A DNA stretch of 52,191 bases, taken from Candidatus Melainabacteria bacterium (lineage in GTDB: Bacteria > Cyanobacteriota > Vampirovibrionia > Vampirovibrionales > Vampirovibrionaceae). Position numbers and translations under genes: made by a program. The stretch spans positions 1 through 52,191 of the forward strand of contig CABHPA010000033.1 of assembly GCA_902168245.1 (NCBI GenBank), in the 5' to 3' direction. Shown here piece by piece: positions 1-8,314 of this stretch; position 1 is the stretch's first letter; each line of letters opens with the position of its first letter. The notes under the pieces were generated by a model. That model saw nothing but the letters and a program-made list of their open reading frames with translations. It was not told the DNA's origin and made no database searches.

Positions 1-2
1 AG

Positions 3-299
3 CTCTATGCCGAAGAACATATTATTCTCGTGCTTGATGGGGCAGGTTCCCACCGTTCGAAAGATTTGCAGATTCCCAATAACATTTCATTGATTCCGCT
101 TCCGCCTTACGCCCCAGAATTAAACCCAGTAGAGAATTTCTGGAAAATGCTTAAAAAACAGGGATTCTATAACCGCAGCTTTGCCAGTTTAGATGAAGTG
201 GAAAACCAATTAGAAGCTCAATTAAAGCACTTCTACGATAATCCAGGCCTGGTACAATCCATTGTCGGTTATGGATGGATTCTAAATGCCCTTAATTGA
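3..299 (+). CDS. IS630-family transposase, C-terminal part (cut by window edge)
   Basis: The frame is open from the first bases of the window, so only about the last 98 residues are present. They carry two of the three catalytic residues of a DDE transposase: the Asp in LVLDGAGSH and the Glu in NPVENFW. The PYAPELNP stretch before the Glu is typical of IS630/Tc1-type enzymes. Such enzymes excise and insert their element at TA dinucleotides. The left end and its terminal repeat lie outside the window, so the element cannot be delimited and it is not possible to say whether the copy is intact. The stretch is more AT-rich than the genes that follow, which fits an acquired element. The family call is confident from the motifs; its activity is unknown. 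Confidence 0.85.
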   Translation, partial: LYAEEHIILVLDGAGSHRSKDLQIPNNISLIPLPPYAPELNPVENFWKMLKKQGFYNRSFASLDEVENQLEAQLKHFYDNPGLVQSIVGYGWILNALN

Positions 300-458
300 T
301 GGAATTGGTATGAGAAGTACGGGCAAGCTGATAAGACCCGGTTTGGCTTCCGTATGTTGTTTGAATCGACTCAAGTCTGTGAGCAGTTAAAAGGGCTTTG
401 TGTTCCGGCAAACGAGCAGAACTTTGACCGTCTGGAAGCAGTGCTGGCTGGCCTGTAA
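300..458 (+). pseudogene. 3' remnant of an unidentified gene next to the IS630 element
   Basis: Directly after the transposase stop, in the same frame, an open frame of 52 codons runs to a TAA at 456-458. It has no start codon near its beginning; the first ATG is at 354. The translation looks like real protein: it starts WNWYEKYGQADKTRFG and ends with NFDRLEAVLAGL, and its codon use is like that of the resident genes. The simplest reading is that the insertion element removed or separated the 5' part of a gene, leaving this tail. I do not recognise the protein. It could also be a short gene of 34 codons starting at 354, but no Shine-Dalgarno sequence precedes that ATG. Confidence 0.4.
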
Positions 459-508
459 AGACATCCTTCGTTTTCCTCCGGCTAATTAAACCAGGCTAGG
501 GGAATGCC

Positions 509-534
509 GCTTATCACTTAGAGTGACGATAAGC
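509..534. repeat. Small hairpin between converging genes
   Basis: GCTTATC and GATAAGC are 7-base complementary arms around 12 bases that can pair further (CACT with AGTG). The site lies between the remnant gene ending at 458 and the GH13 gene ending at 575 on the other strand, so it may stop transcription. No T-run follows on either strand, so it is not a canonical intrinsic terminator. Confidence 0.35.
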
Positions 535-574
535 TCTCTCTGGCAAGCATGGGCTTCAGCGGAAACGGCACCAG

Positions 575-2635
575 TTATTGTGCGGATTCGTATAATAGCC
601 ATACGGACTGGTATGGCTCCATTTGAAAGAGGCTGGCGTTCCCGGTTGTCTGGTATGAGACACGTCGCTGATCCGCCAGGTTGAGCAAGCTGCCCGTACC
701 GCTTAGGAGGTGGCTTACGCTTGCCGGAAAAGTCAACCGGGCCTTCACCGTTTGATTGGAAAGATTGTGAATGATTAATGCCTGTTGCGTATCGCTTTTT
801 CTCAGGTAGGCCAGGATCGAGGACTGATCGGCGTTTATGGCTGTTAATTCACCTTTTTTCAACGCATCGCTCGATTTTCTGACCTGGATCATGTTTTTCA
901 CCGCTACAAAAAGCTCGCCACTGGGCTGGTTCGGTTGTTGCAGCGCTTGTTCCATGTGGGTTTTCAGCAATGGCCCCCGGTTGACGTCCCGGCTGTCGTA
1001 AAAACTGACGATATCCAGGTTTGGATTATTCTTCCTTTGGGTGGCTTCCCGCTGCTTTGCATATTGGCGCGCAAACTCAAAGTCGTTCACTTCGCCGATT
1101 TCATCGCCGTAGTAAATAATTGGGATGCCCGGCAGGGACATCATGATGGAGAACGCCTGCTGAATGCGCGCCGGGTTTTGATCCAGAAAATTGGCCATGC
1201 GTCCGCTAACACCCCAACCCTTCCTGAATTCGGCTCCCTTTGGCTCCAGATGCTCTGCAATAATGGCTCTTGCCTTGGGTTCCACCATTTGCAGGGTCAG
1301 CTCGTCATGAACCCTTAAAAAAGTTGCCCAGCTTGCCGAATCTGGCAAATGGGGCGTGGTTCCCGCCACATCCCAGAATTGTTGACGATCCTGGGTAATC
1401 AGGCAAGCCCATATGGCCGACATATAGGGAAAATTATAGGCAATCTGCACCCGGTTGGTGCGACGAATTGGTTTTGCATGCCCTTGAATATTCAGCACGG
1501 CCAGTTCTTCATCGCCAAAATAAGGCAGCAAATCCTGCAACTTCTGGCCCGCTTCCGCTTGCAGCACGGAGGCCGGGGCAGTGGCTTCCAGGTAGGCGCT
1601 TAGCAGTTTGATCAGCGCCAGGGTCTCCGGCTGGTTTTCCCCATTGGTGCCTTTGGGCTTTACCAGGTAAGGCACCGCGTCCAGACGAAAAATATCGATG
1701 CCCTGGTTGGCCCAGAAGCTGACGATATCCAGCATCTCATATAGCACCTTGGGGTTTTGCCAGTTCAGATCCATTTGGATGGGATAAAACGTGTGGTAAA
1801 AATAATACTTTTTGCCTTGAATGGAAACTTCACGGTACTGGGTGTTGGAAATATCGGGGAAAACCAGGCTGCGGGACGAGATTTTCCCATTGTATTCCAG
1901 GTAATCCACCACAATGCCTTTTTCGGGATCTTTGTATTTGCAGTATCTGGGCTCCTGATCGGACACCACAAAATAATGGAGTTTGTCCTGATCTCCTTTT
2001 AGCGCGGCTTGAAACCAGGCATGCTGATCGGAGACGTGGTTTAAAATCAAGTCGGCCTTGAGTTTGAAGCCCCGTTTCCGCGCTTCGCGGGCGAATGCCT
2101 GAAATCCGGATAACCCGCCCAGATCAGCCCGTACCGTTTTATAGTCGCGCACGTCAAAACCGGCATCTCCCATGGGCGAATCCATAAACGGCAAAATATA
2201 CAACGTGGTGACGCCCAGACTCTGTAAATAATCCAGCGTCCCGTTCAGATCCTTAAAAGCGCTGGCGGCCTGTCCCGGCTTCAGGCCAAAGCGATCGGCG
2301 TAGAGCATGTAGACCACTTCGTCCTTGTACCAGTCCGAAGGGCGCGTCAGATCCTGCTTGAGAAGCTCCGCCGGGCGTTGTTGCCTGGCTTGCCGAATAT
2401 GGCGCAGCACAGTACCGTATATTTCTTCCGCCTGGGACTTGCCGTAAACCGCGATAATCGATTCGCGAATATTGCGCGCCAGTGGCTCCGGCAGTTGCGC
2501 CGATACATCCTGTTGCGCAACTGCCTGGGATGAAACGGCAGGCTGTACGGCGATAGCCCCGATAGGACATATGGTCGGCAACAGCAGTTGCACGATCAGG
2601 GAAATGGATAATAACGGCTTGTAGGGGAATCTCAT
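575..2635 (-). CDS. Exported GH13 alpha-amylase-family enzyme, trehalose-synthase-like
   Basis: This 686-residue glycoside hydrolase family 13 protein has an N-terminal hydrophobic segment (about residues 8-30) that looks like a signal peptide, so it is probably exported. The four GH13 regions are visible: DLILNH (about 195-200), FRLDA with nucleophile Asp about 319, QAEAG with acid/base Glu about 361, and RVHDELTL with His-Asp about 443-444. The last block, and GVSGRMANFL followed by PGIPIIYYGDEIGE, resemble trehalose synthase (maltose alpha-glucosyltransferase), which interconverts maltose and trehalose. Amylosucrase or a maltogenic alpha-amylase are alternatives. Typical TreS is cytoplasmic, so a signal peptide would be unusual. 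A trehalase and a sugar porter lie within 6 kb, which fits trehalose handling. An extended -10 element sits about 85 bases upstream. Confidence 0.8.
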   Translation of the reverse strand: MRFPYKPLLSISLIVQLLLPTICPIGAIAVQPAVSSQAVAQQDVSAQLPEPLARNIRESIIAVYGKSQAEEIYGTVLRHIRQARQQRPAELLKQDLTRPSDWYKDEVVYMLYADRFGLKPGQAASAFKDLNGTLDYLQSLGVTTLYILPFMDSPMGDAGFDVRDYKTVRADLGGLSGFQAFAREARKRGFKLKADLILNHVSDQHAWFQAALKGDQDKLHYFVVSDQEPRYCKYKDPEKGIVVDYLEYNGKISSRSLVFPDISNTQYREVSIQGKKYYFYHTFYPIQMDLNWQNPKVLYEMLDIVSFWANQGIDIFRLDAVPYLVKPKGTNGENQPETLALIKLLSAYLEATAPASVLQAEAGQKLQDLLPYFGDEELAVLNIQGHAKPIRRTNRVQIAYNFPYMSAIWACLITQDRQQFWDVAGTTPHLPDSASWATFLRVHDELTLQMVEPKARAIIAEHLEPKGAEFRKGWGVSGRMANFLDQNPARIQQAFSIMMSLPGIPIIYYGDEIGEVNDFEFARQYAKQREATQRKNNPNLDIVSFYDSRDVNRGPLLKTHMEQALQQPNQPSGELFVAVKNMIQVRKSSDALKKGELTAINADQSSILAYLRKSDTQQALIIHNLSNQTVKARLTFPASVSHLLSGTGSLLNLADQRRVSYQTTGNASLFQMEPYQSVWLLYESAQ

Positions 2636-2717
2636 TGGCGGCGTATACCCTCAATCTATGGCATTATCCTGGTAAATGCTGTCCAGGCAAGGAGAATGAG
2701 TACCCAGCGTACGAAAG

Positions 2718-2726
2718 CTTATATCA
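2718..2726 (-). promoter_or_regulatory. Possible extended -10 promoter for the GH13 gene
   Basis: Read on the minus strand this is TGATATAAG, an extended -10 (TG-n-TATAAG). It lies about 85 bases upstream of the GH13 start at 2635. No good -35 hexamer is seen at 17 bases, which is tolerated for extended -10 promoters. Confidence 0.35.
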
Positions 2727-2762
2727 AAACATACGCATGGGTTTGCTTCAATTGTGGGTTGT

Positions 2763-4001
2763 TTAATCCGATTTTTCTTCCGCCTTGTTGGCGTAAAAAA
2801 TGGTATTCAGGCCAGCCCCAAGCTGCTGGAAAGCCACTGCAAACGGTTGGATGCGAGGATTGGTGGAGTAGCCCGCCAACGTACCGGAAAGCTCCATTCC
2901 GGTGCCGACCAGCGGGATTCGTTCCGCCCAGTTTTTTCCGGCCAGGGCAACCAGCACCATGCCGAAATTCAGGAAAATGCCGGACAAAATGGTCAGCCCT
3001 ACGGAAAACCTGGAAATATGCTGGGCCATGGCGCCTTTGCCCTTCAGGAAAATACTGGACAAAATGGCGGGAATGGTCGCCATGTAGGCAAGCATAAAGC
3101 CCAGGCTGCTTTTGGAAATAGAGCCGGTGCTTTCGGTGTCCGTCAGGGCGCTTTTCTTGCCGGTCAATAGGTTGCCTAGCTCTTTCAAGGCGCGTTTAGA
3201 GGTGAGCCAGTGATCTTGCAGGACGAAGCCGGTCATTTTTCCCGCTTCCTTGCCAAAACGGGCGAACCGGGCGGCAAGAGAGTCCGGCCCCGCTTCAAAG
3301 ACGCTTCTCATGGCCGACATGTCATATTTCCGAGGTTTGGTAATGCCGACCTTTAGCCCGTCTTTCAGTTGGCCGTTTTCAATATCGTTAATAAAGCCCA
3401 GGGTGAAAAGGCCGCCCATCATGTAACCCAGCGAGGTCGCAATCGGGTTTTCCCGCATGATGAGCGGGGTAATCGGTAGTTGCAGCAGGTGCGCAAACAG
3501 GATGGACGGCTGCTCCGCCTTAATGCCATACATCATACCGATAATGGTTTTGGGAATAATGCCGAGGGCCAGCACGTTTTTGCCAACATTATAAAATTTC
3601 AGCAGGTGTTTCGGCTTAACGCCTTTGGGAAATAGCTTGGGTTGGATTCGGTTCATGAATTTGCTGGCCTCAAATACCAGCTTGCTGTCTTTTTTATGTA
3701 CGCCCATCAGGGAGGTCAGCAGTACCAGCGGGGTGCCGACCAGGGTCATGGCCGGAAACAGGAAACCAATCGGGTGAACCTTGGCTTGTTTCTCGCCATT
3801 CTCCTGGTTTGGCTTGTTGGTGGCATGCGGTGGCGCTGTTTGCGCATGAAACTGATCCCTTGGGTAGGAAGGGGCTACCAACCGGACGTCGTCCGGGAGC
3901 AGCTTGCCCGGAAATGACGGCCTTGAAGGATACGCATAGGTTGCGTATACCGGAAACGTTTTATGCAAGGTGGAATTGGAAGAATAGGAAGGCGTAGCCA
4001 T
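2763..4001 (-). CDS. Uncharacterised multi-spanning membrane protein with N-terminal PSFPG motif
   Basis: I do not recognise this protein of 412 residues. I start it at the ATG at 4001 (MATPSYSS). An in-frame ATG at 4100 would add 33 residues, and neither has a strong ribosome site. After a polar, Ser/Pro/Tyr-rich N-terminus of about 100 residues that contains PSFPG (about 28-32), about six hydrophobic segments follow, for example around IGFLFPAMTLVGTPLVLL, LGYMMGGLFTLGFI and LTILSGIFLNFGMVLVAL. It is therefore probably an integral membrane protein. The PSFPG element is one of the Phe-Gly N-terminal motifs that recur in this window. The gene lies upstream of the GH13 gene on the same strand with a 127-base gap that contains a possible promoter, so the two need not be one operon. 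Confidence 0.7.
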   Translation of the reverse strand: MATPSYSSNSTLHKTFPVYATYAYPSRPSFPGKLLPDDVRLVAPSYPRDQFHAQTAPPHATNKPNQENGEKQAKVHPIGFLFPAMTLVGTPLVLLTSLMGVHKKDSKLVFEASKFMNRIQPKLFPKGVKPKHLLKFYNVGKNVLALGIIPKTIIGMMYGIKAEQPSILFAHLLQLPITPLIMRENPIATSLGYMMGGLFTLGFINDIENGQLKDGLKVGITKPRKYDMSAMRSVFEAGPDSLAARFARFGKEAGKMTGFVLQDHWLTSKRALKELGNLLTGKKSALTDTESTGSISKSSLGFMLAYMATIPAILSSIFLKGKGAMAQHISRFSVGLTILSGIFLNFGMVLVALAGKNWAERIPLVGTGMELSGTLAGYSTNPRIQPFAVAFQQLGAGLNTIFYANKAEEKSD

Positions 4002-4338
4002 CAGTGACCCCAGGCGCCCAATGATTAAGTAAGAGTTTTGGCCAGCTTTTGGCAGGCATTGCCAAGCAAAGCCAACTGATCCTTCAGTGAGCAAATGCAT
4101 GGAATAGTGCTGATTGGGTAATCCGACCCCTCGGATTGGTGGGATTAAGATAGTTTATTAATAAATCAGATGTCAATAGTAGTAGTGGAGTAAAAGTTTT
4201 CTTTTAATTCAAACCTCGCGGAGCCAGGGAAAATATGGGGAGACAGGCTTAATTAAGTGTGCGAGATACACTTACTGGGCGTATTGAAAAGCTTCAGGAA
4301 ATTGAAATTAAAAATCCCCTTGAAATTCGGGATGCCGC

Positions 4339-4368
4339 TTGACAAAAGGAATACTATTGCATTATCAA
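4339..4368 (+). promoter_or_regulatory. Sigma-70-like promoter for the sugar porter
   Basis: A perfect -35 hexamer TTGACA (4339-4344) is followed after 18 bases by TATCAA (4363-4368), a 4/6 match to the -10 consensus. Transcription would start near 4375, leaving a leader of about 60 bases before the ATG at 4437. The rest of the gap 4002-4436 is AT-rich and shows no gene; the divergent membrane-protein gene must also be promoted from it. Confidence 0.55.
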
Positions 4369-4436
4369 AAGGTGGATGATGATGGGGTTTGCATATTTAA
4401 ATACCAGCATAATTTATTATTTTAGGGGAGTTCTTC

Positions 4437-5855
4437 ATGGCATCAGTTTCCAGCCGGGCAAAACCGGCAGCATCCAGCAAATACGTCATTCTGGTCGCGA
4501 TGATGTCCGCATTGAGCGGGTTACTGTTTGGATATGACACCGGCGTGATTTCCGGGGCCATCCTGCTCATCAAGAAGCAGTTCCTGCTGACTTCGCAAAT
4601 GCAGGAAATTGTGATCAGCGCCGTGCTGCTGGGGGCCATCTTCGGGACTGCGGCCAGCGGCATGGTGGGCGATCGCTTCGGACGCAAGAACACCATTCTC
4701 GTTTCCGCCTTTATTTTTGCCATTGGCGGCCTGATTACGGCGTTGGCACCCGATCCGATCGTTTTATCCATGGGCAGGGTCTTTTTGGGCGTGGCGGTCG
4801 GTGTGGCCTCCTGCGTGGCGCCGCTCTATATTTCGGAGTCCGCGCCGGACAGAATGCGAGGCTCCTTGGTTTTCCTTTTCCAATTGGCGATTACGGTTGG
4901 CATTCTGGCCGCCTACTTGGTGGATTACGCTTTTGTGGACGTGGTGCATGGCTGGCGTTGGATGCTGGGCTTATCGGCGGTACCGGCAACCCTGCTGTGG
5001 CTGGGCATGTTTTCTATGCCGGAAAGCCCTCGCTGGCTGGTGAGCCGTAACCGGATGCAAGAGGCCAAAAGTGTACTGGGCAGGCTGCGTGGCGGCGAGT
5101 CTGTCGAGGCTGAGCTGAACGAGATTCAAGCCAGTTTCGCCCGACAGCAGCATGAAGAAATGAGCTGGTGCGACTTGTTGAGTCCCCGTTTGCGGATGCC
5201 CCTGATCATCGGGCTGGGGCTGGCTATTTTTCAGCAGGTGACGGGTATTAACACGGTGATTTACTATGCGCCCACCATTCTGGAATCTGCGGGCTTTAAC
5301 TCTGCCTCCCTGTCCATTTTAGGTACGGTGGGCGTTGGCCTGATTAATGTGTTGGCCACTATTGTCTCCGTATTCCTGGTGGATCGCATGGGGCGCAGGC
5401 CGCTGATGCTGATTGGCCTGGCGGGCATGATCATCAGCATGGGGCTGATTGGCTGGACGTTCCAGGCAGGCCAACTGAGCGAACCCATGAAAATTGCGGC
5501 AGTGGGAAGCTTGATGCTGTATGTGGCGTCTTTTGCGATTAGCCTGGGGCCGCTGTTCTATTTAATCGTATCCGAAATTTACCCGCTTTCCATCCGCGCC
5601 CAGGCCATCAGTATTATGACCGTGATTCAATGGGGCGCAAACCTGGTGGTCAGCATGACGTTTCTCAGCATGACGGAAGCCCTGGGCCACTCCGTCACGT
5701 TCTGGCTGTATGGGCTGATGGCTCTCGCGGCCTGGGTCTTCTTCTTCCTGCTGGTGCCGGAAACCAGAGGCCGCAGCCTGGAGGAAATCGAGGCTTCCTG
5801 GCTCAAGAATTCGAGCCAGTCCCAGGAAGCGAACCCGGTGTCGCTTCCTATCTAA
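4437..5855 (+). CDS. MFS sugar transporter, sugar porter family
   Basis: This 472-residue protein has the full signature set of the sugar porter (SP) family of the major facilitator superfamily, the group of XylE, AraE and GLUT transporters. Visible are GYDTGVISGAIL in helix 1, DRFGRKN after helix 2, PESPRWLV before the central loop, QQVTGINTVIYYAP in helix 7, DRMGRRPLM after helix 8 and PETRGRSLEEIE at the C-terminus. It is expected to be a 12-helix proton-sugar symporter of the inner membrane. AGGGGAG at 4424-4430 supports the ATG start at 4437. An intrinsic terminator follows. The position between a trehalose-synthase-like gene and a trehalase gene suggests glucose or a related sugar as cargo, but the substrate cannot be read from sequence. 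Confidence 0.92.
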   Translation: MASVSSRAKPAASSKYVILVAMMSALSGLLFGYDTGVISGAILLIKKQFLLTSQMQEIVISAVLLGAIFGTAASGMVGDRFGRKNTILVSAFIFAIGGLITALAPDPIVLSMGRVFLGVAVGVASCVAPLYISESAPDRMRGSLVFLFQLAITVGILAAYLVDYAFVDVVHGWRWMLGLSAVPATLLWLGMFSMPESPRWLVSRNRMQEAKSVLGRLRGGESVEAELNEIQASFARQQHEEMSWCDLLSPRLRMPLIIGLGLAIFQQVTGINTVIYYAPTILESAGFNSASLSILGTVGVGLINVLATIVSVFLVDRMGRRPLMLIGLAGMIISMGLIGWTFQAGQLSEPMKIAAVGSLMLYVASFAISLGPLFYLIVSEIYPLSIRAQAISIMTVIQWGANLVVSMTFLSMTEALGHSVTFWLYGLMALAAWVFFFLLVPETRGRSLEEIEASWLKNSSQSQEANPVSLPI

Positions 5856-5881
5856 ACCTTTGTCAAAACCGTTAAATACGA

Positions 5882-5918
5882 AAGCCGGGCAATGTTTCTG
5901 TAACAGGCCCGGCTTTTT
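5882..5918 (+). terminator. Rho-independent terminator of the sugar porter gene
   Basis: AAGCCGGGC (5882-5890) and GCCCGGCTT (5907-5915) form a 9-base-pair GC-rich stem with a 16-base loop, followed by a T-run. It lies 26 bases after the stop of the sugar porter and before the convergent trehalase gene. The reverse strand also has A/T tracts, so it may act weakly in both directions. Confidence 0.85.
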
Positions 5919-5944
5919 TGATGTTGAATTTGGGATGGAAAGGA

Positions 5945-7897
5945 TTAATATGCGGAAACCAGTGGCGGCAGGTTAACCTGGGGCTGTTGTTGCCAAGGAT
6001 TCAGAGAAAAAGGGTTCGGTTGCGTTGCAGTGGGCGGTGGATAGACGGGTTGCGGTGCGGTTGTAAAGGTGGTCATGAAGGGCTGCTGTGGGGGCTGCTT
6101 GCGGGCATTTTTGGCAACGTCCAGCAATTCCAGAAAAACGCCGTTGCTCCAGCCAAAGCCCAGCTCGTTGCTGTCGTAGCCATAATCGATGCCGTTGGCG
6201 ACATCGCTTTCCATCGCGCTGGCATCATATTTTTCAAAAATGCCGCCGTGTTCGCTGAACTCTTTGGCAATCTGGTTGACGAATTTATTCGAGATCCTGA
6301 CGGCCGAATCCTGTGCACCAGGCACATCCGGGTAATTCAGCATGCCCTTGACGGCGATCAGCTGAAGCGGCGCCCAGGAGAAAGGGGCATCCCACTGGTT
6401 GCCGCTTCGGGTGGCGCTGGTCATTAAGCCGCCGGGCGCTTCCAGCCAGGGCAGATTGCGGACGGTTTTAGCCGCCTGCTCTTTGGAGGCCACCCCGGCC
6501 CACATCGGAAAAAACATGGTGCCGTACGGGTAAAACCGCCGCTGGTTGGTTTTGGTGTTGTAGTCCAGGTACATGCCCGCTTTGTCGTCCCACAACACCC
6601 GGTTCATGCGATCCTTGCGCTGGGCGGCAAGCTGCTCCATATACGTGGCTTTTGCCGGGTTGCCCAGAGTCTGGTAGATCTGGGACATGTCCTTTTCCAT
6701 TTTGTAAAGCAGGCTGTTCAGGCAGACAGGCGCGTAATTGATAATATCGATATTGAACGGCCCAAAGCGGTTGGACGGATCGAAGCCCGATTCCCGCATA
6801 GTGCGATCCGCCTTGTAGAACAGGGGCTTGAGCTGGCCGGTTTGTGCGTCGAGATAATCGTGTACGTTGTAATCGGGTACGGCATGGGTTTTGTAATAGT
6901 CTTGAATACGCTCGTAATGGTTTTTGCCGTTTTCCATTTCGCCTTGCACCACCTCCATGGCTGGCCCTTCGCCATACGAGAAGTAGCGCGACAGCCCTGC
7001 CGCCGGTCCCTGGTTAATGATGTGACCGCCGGAAGTCCAGTAGCCATAATGGTTTTCAATCGCGGGTACTGCCTTGTTAAGCCAGTTTTTATCCCCGGTT
7101 TTATTAAAGACGTTGAGCGCCATTTCGGTAATAAACGGCGGCTGGGAGCGATCCAGGAAATAACTGCGGTTGGCGTTTAAAATGGTGCCGTAATTTTCAA
7201 TTTCATACAACATATTGTCAGTCATGCCCTTGGCGGTATTCAAATGGCCATCTTTCAGCAAGCCGAGCTGGATAAAATAACTGTCCCAACCGTACATTTC
7301 CTTGAACCGCCCGCCCGGCACCACGTAAGGATGAGGCAGGTACAATAACCCCGGCGGCAGGTTGTTGCGATACCCCGGCGGCGGCAGGGTGGCCAGTTGA
7401 ATTTGGTTTAACGATTGTGGCGGCAGCGATTGGCTTAATTCCTGCCAAACCCGCTGCGGGTTTTCCTTGGCGGAAATATAGAGTCGCCACGGGGTGCCGG
7501 GCGGTTGATGCACTTTGGGATCTTTCATCACGTCCGGCAATTGCTGATGGGTGATCAACAGGTTTTTCCATTGCGCCTGAATGTAGTTTAAAACCGGCTC
7601 AACCGGATACAGAATTTGTTGTCCGGCCATGGCCCTTACATAGGCAAGTTGCCCGCTACTTGGCTTGGCTGCTGGCAATGAGGGTGCGGGTATTTTGGGG
7701 AGGGATGCTTTGGCGGGCAAGGTGCTGGAAAAGCTGTCGCCTGCAAGCGGCATGGCGGGTATCCAGGGATTGATTGGCAAAGCGCCCGGCATATTGGGCA
7801 ATTCGCCAAAAGTGGGCTTACGCCGTGCTTTGGGTGGACTGGACGCGGATGGCCTGTCCGCATGAATGTTGACGGAAGAAACAGGTGATAGCGACAT
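5945..7897 (-). CDS. GH37 alpha,alpha-trehalase with Phe-Gly N-terminus and Pro-rich tail
   Basis: This enzyme of about 650 residues hydrolyses trehalose to two glucoses. Both GH37 signatures are present: PGGRFKEMYGWDSYF (about 194-208) and QWDAPFSWAP (about 501-510). The catalytic acid is probably the Asp in ESGFDPSNR and the base the Glu in IFEKYD. I start it at the ATG at 7897 because the frame extends further only through a TTG at 7930. No cleavable signal peptide is evident. Instead there is a Pro/Ser-rich N-terminus of about 100 residues with KPTFG (about 27-31), and a C-terminal tail of about 40 residues rich in Pro, Asn and Gln that includes NPF. Both extensions are unusual for trehalases. 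It converges with the sugar porter across a shared terminator. Confidence 0.93.
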   Translation of the reverse strand: MSLSPVSSVNIHADRPSASSPPKARRKPTFGELPNMPGALPINPWIPAMPLAGDSFSSTLPAKASLPKIPAPSLPAAKPSSGQLAYVRAMAGQQILYPVEPVLNYIQAQWKNLLITHQQLPDVMKDPKVHQPPGTPWRLYISAKENPQRVWQELSQSLPPQSLNQIQLATLPPPGYRNNLPPGLLYLPHPYVVPGGRFKEMYGWDSYFIQLGLLKDGHLNTAKGMTDNMLYEIENYGTILNANRSYFLDRSQPPFITEMALNVFNKTGDKNWLNKAVPAIENHYGYWTSGGHIINQGPAAGLSRYFSYGEGPAMEVVQGEMENGKNHYERIQDYYKTHAVPDYNVHDYLDAQTGQLKPLFYKADRTMRESGFDPSNRFGPFNIDIINYAPVCLNSLLYKMEKDMSQIYQTLGNPAKATYMEQLAAQRKDRMNRVLWDDKAGMYLDYNTKTNQRRFYPYGTMFFPMWAGVASKEQAAKTVRNLPWLEAPGGLMTSATRSGNQWDAPFSWAPLQLIAVKGMLNYPDVPGAQDSAVRISNKFVNQIAKEFSEHGGIFEKYDASAMESDVANGIDYGYDSNELGFGWSNGVFLELLDVAKNARKQPPQQPFMTTFTTAPQPVYPPPTATQPNPFSLNPWQQQPQVNLPPLVSAY

Positions 7898-8250
7898 ATA
7901 AACTGAGCCTCGTCTCCGCACAAGAACCAAGCTGTGCCTGCCCGGTTGCGAGCTGGCATGACTGGTCTAAACCCCTATAATGACTGTGGATTTTTTAGAA
8001 AATTCAATCGGGAAAGTTTACTTGTCACTGTAAAAAAGAGGCAAGGCAATGTCAATGCGGATAGTCACACCTTTGGATAAAAAAACTGCCGTATCCCAAA
8101 AGCATCCGGCTTCTTACGAGAATTGGATTTTTAATAGAGGCGTAAAGCTTGAGAACGCTTATGTTCCGAGACATAGGGGCACGTAAGTATGAGGTTCATC
8201 AGTTGTAGGGGAATTATTTTCTGCTAGGTTGAGACCCACCATTTTTAAAC

Positions 8251-8279
8251 TTGTCACGCATGAATTGTACATTTAAATA
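8251..8279 (+). promoter_or_regulatory. Possible promoter in the 7898-8314 gap
   Basis: TTGTCA (8251-8256) with a 17-base spacer and TAAATA (8274-8279) is a partial sigma-70 promoter about 35 bases before the TTG start of the next gene. The remainder of this 417-base gap, between divergent genes, is AT-rich and I see no gene or long repeat in it. Confidence 0.35.
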
Positions 8280-8314
8280 TTTATTCCTTGTCTCCCAGGA
8301 AAGGAGCTTTAGTT

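Noticed and set aside
2696..3097. 133-codon frame with AAGGAG just before the ATG
   Set aside because: The spacing (1 base) is too short for ribosome binding, the translation is Cys/Trp/Pro-rich, and it lies antisense to the membrane-protein gene.
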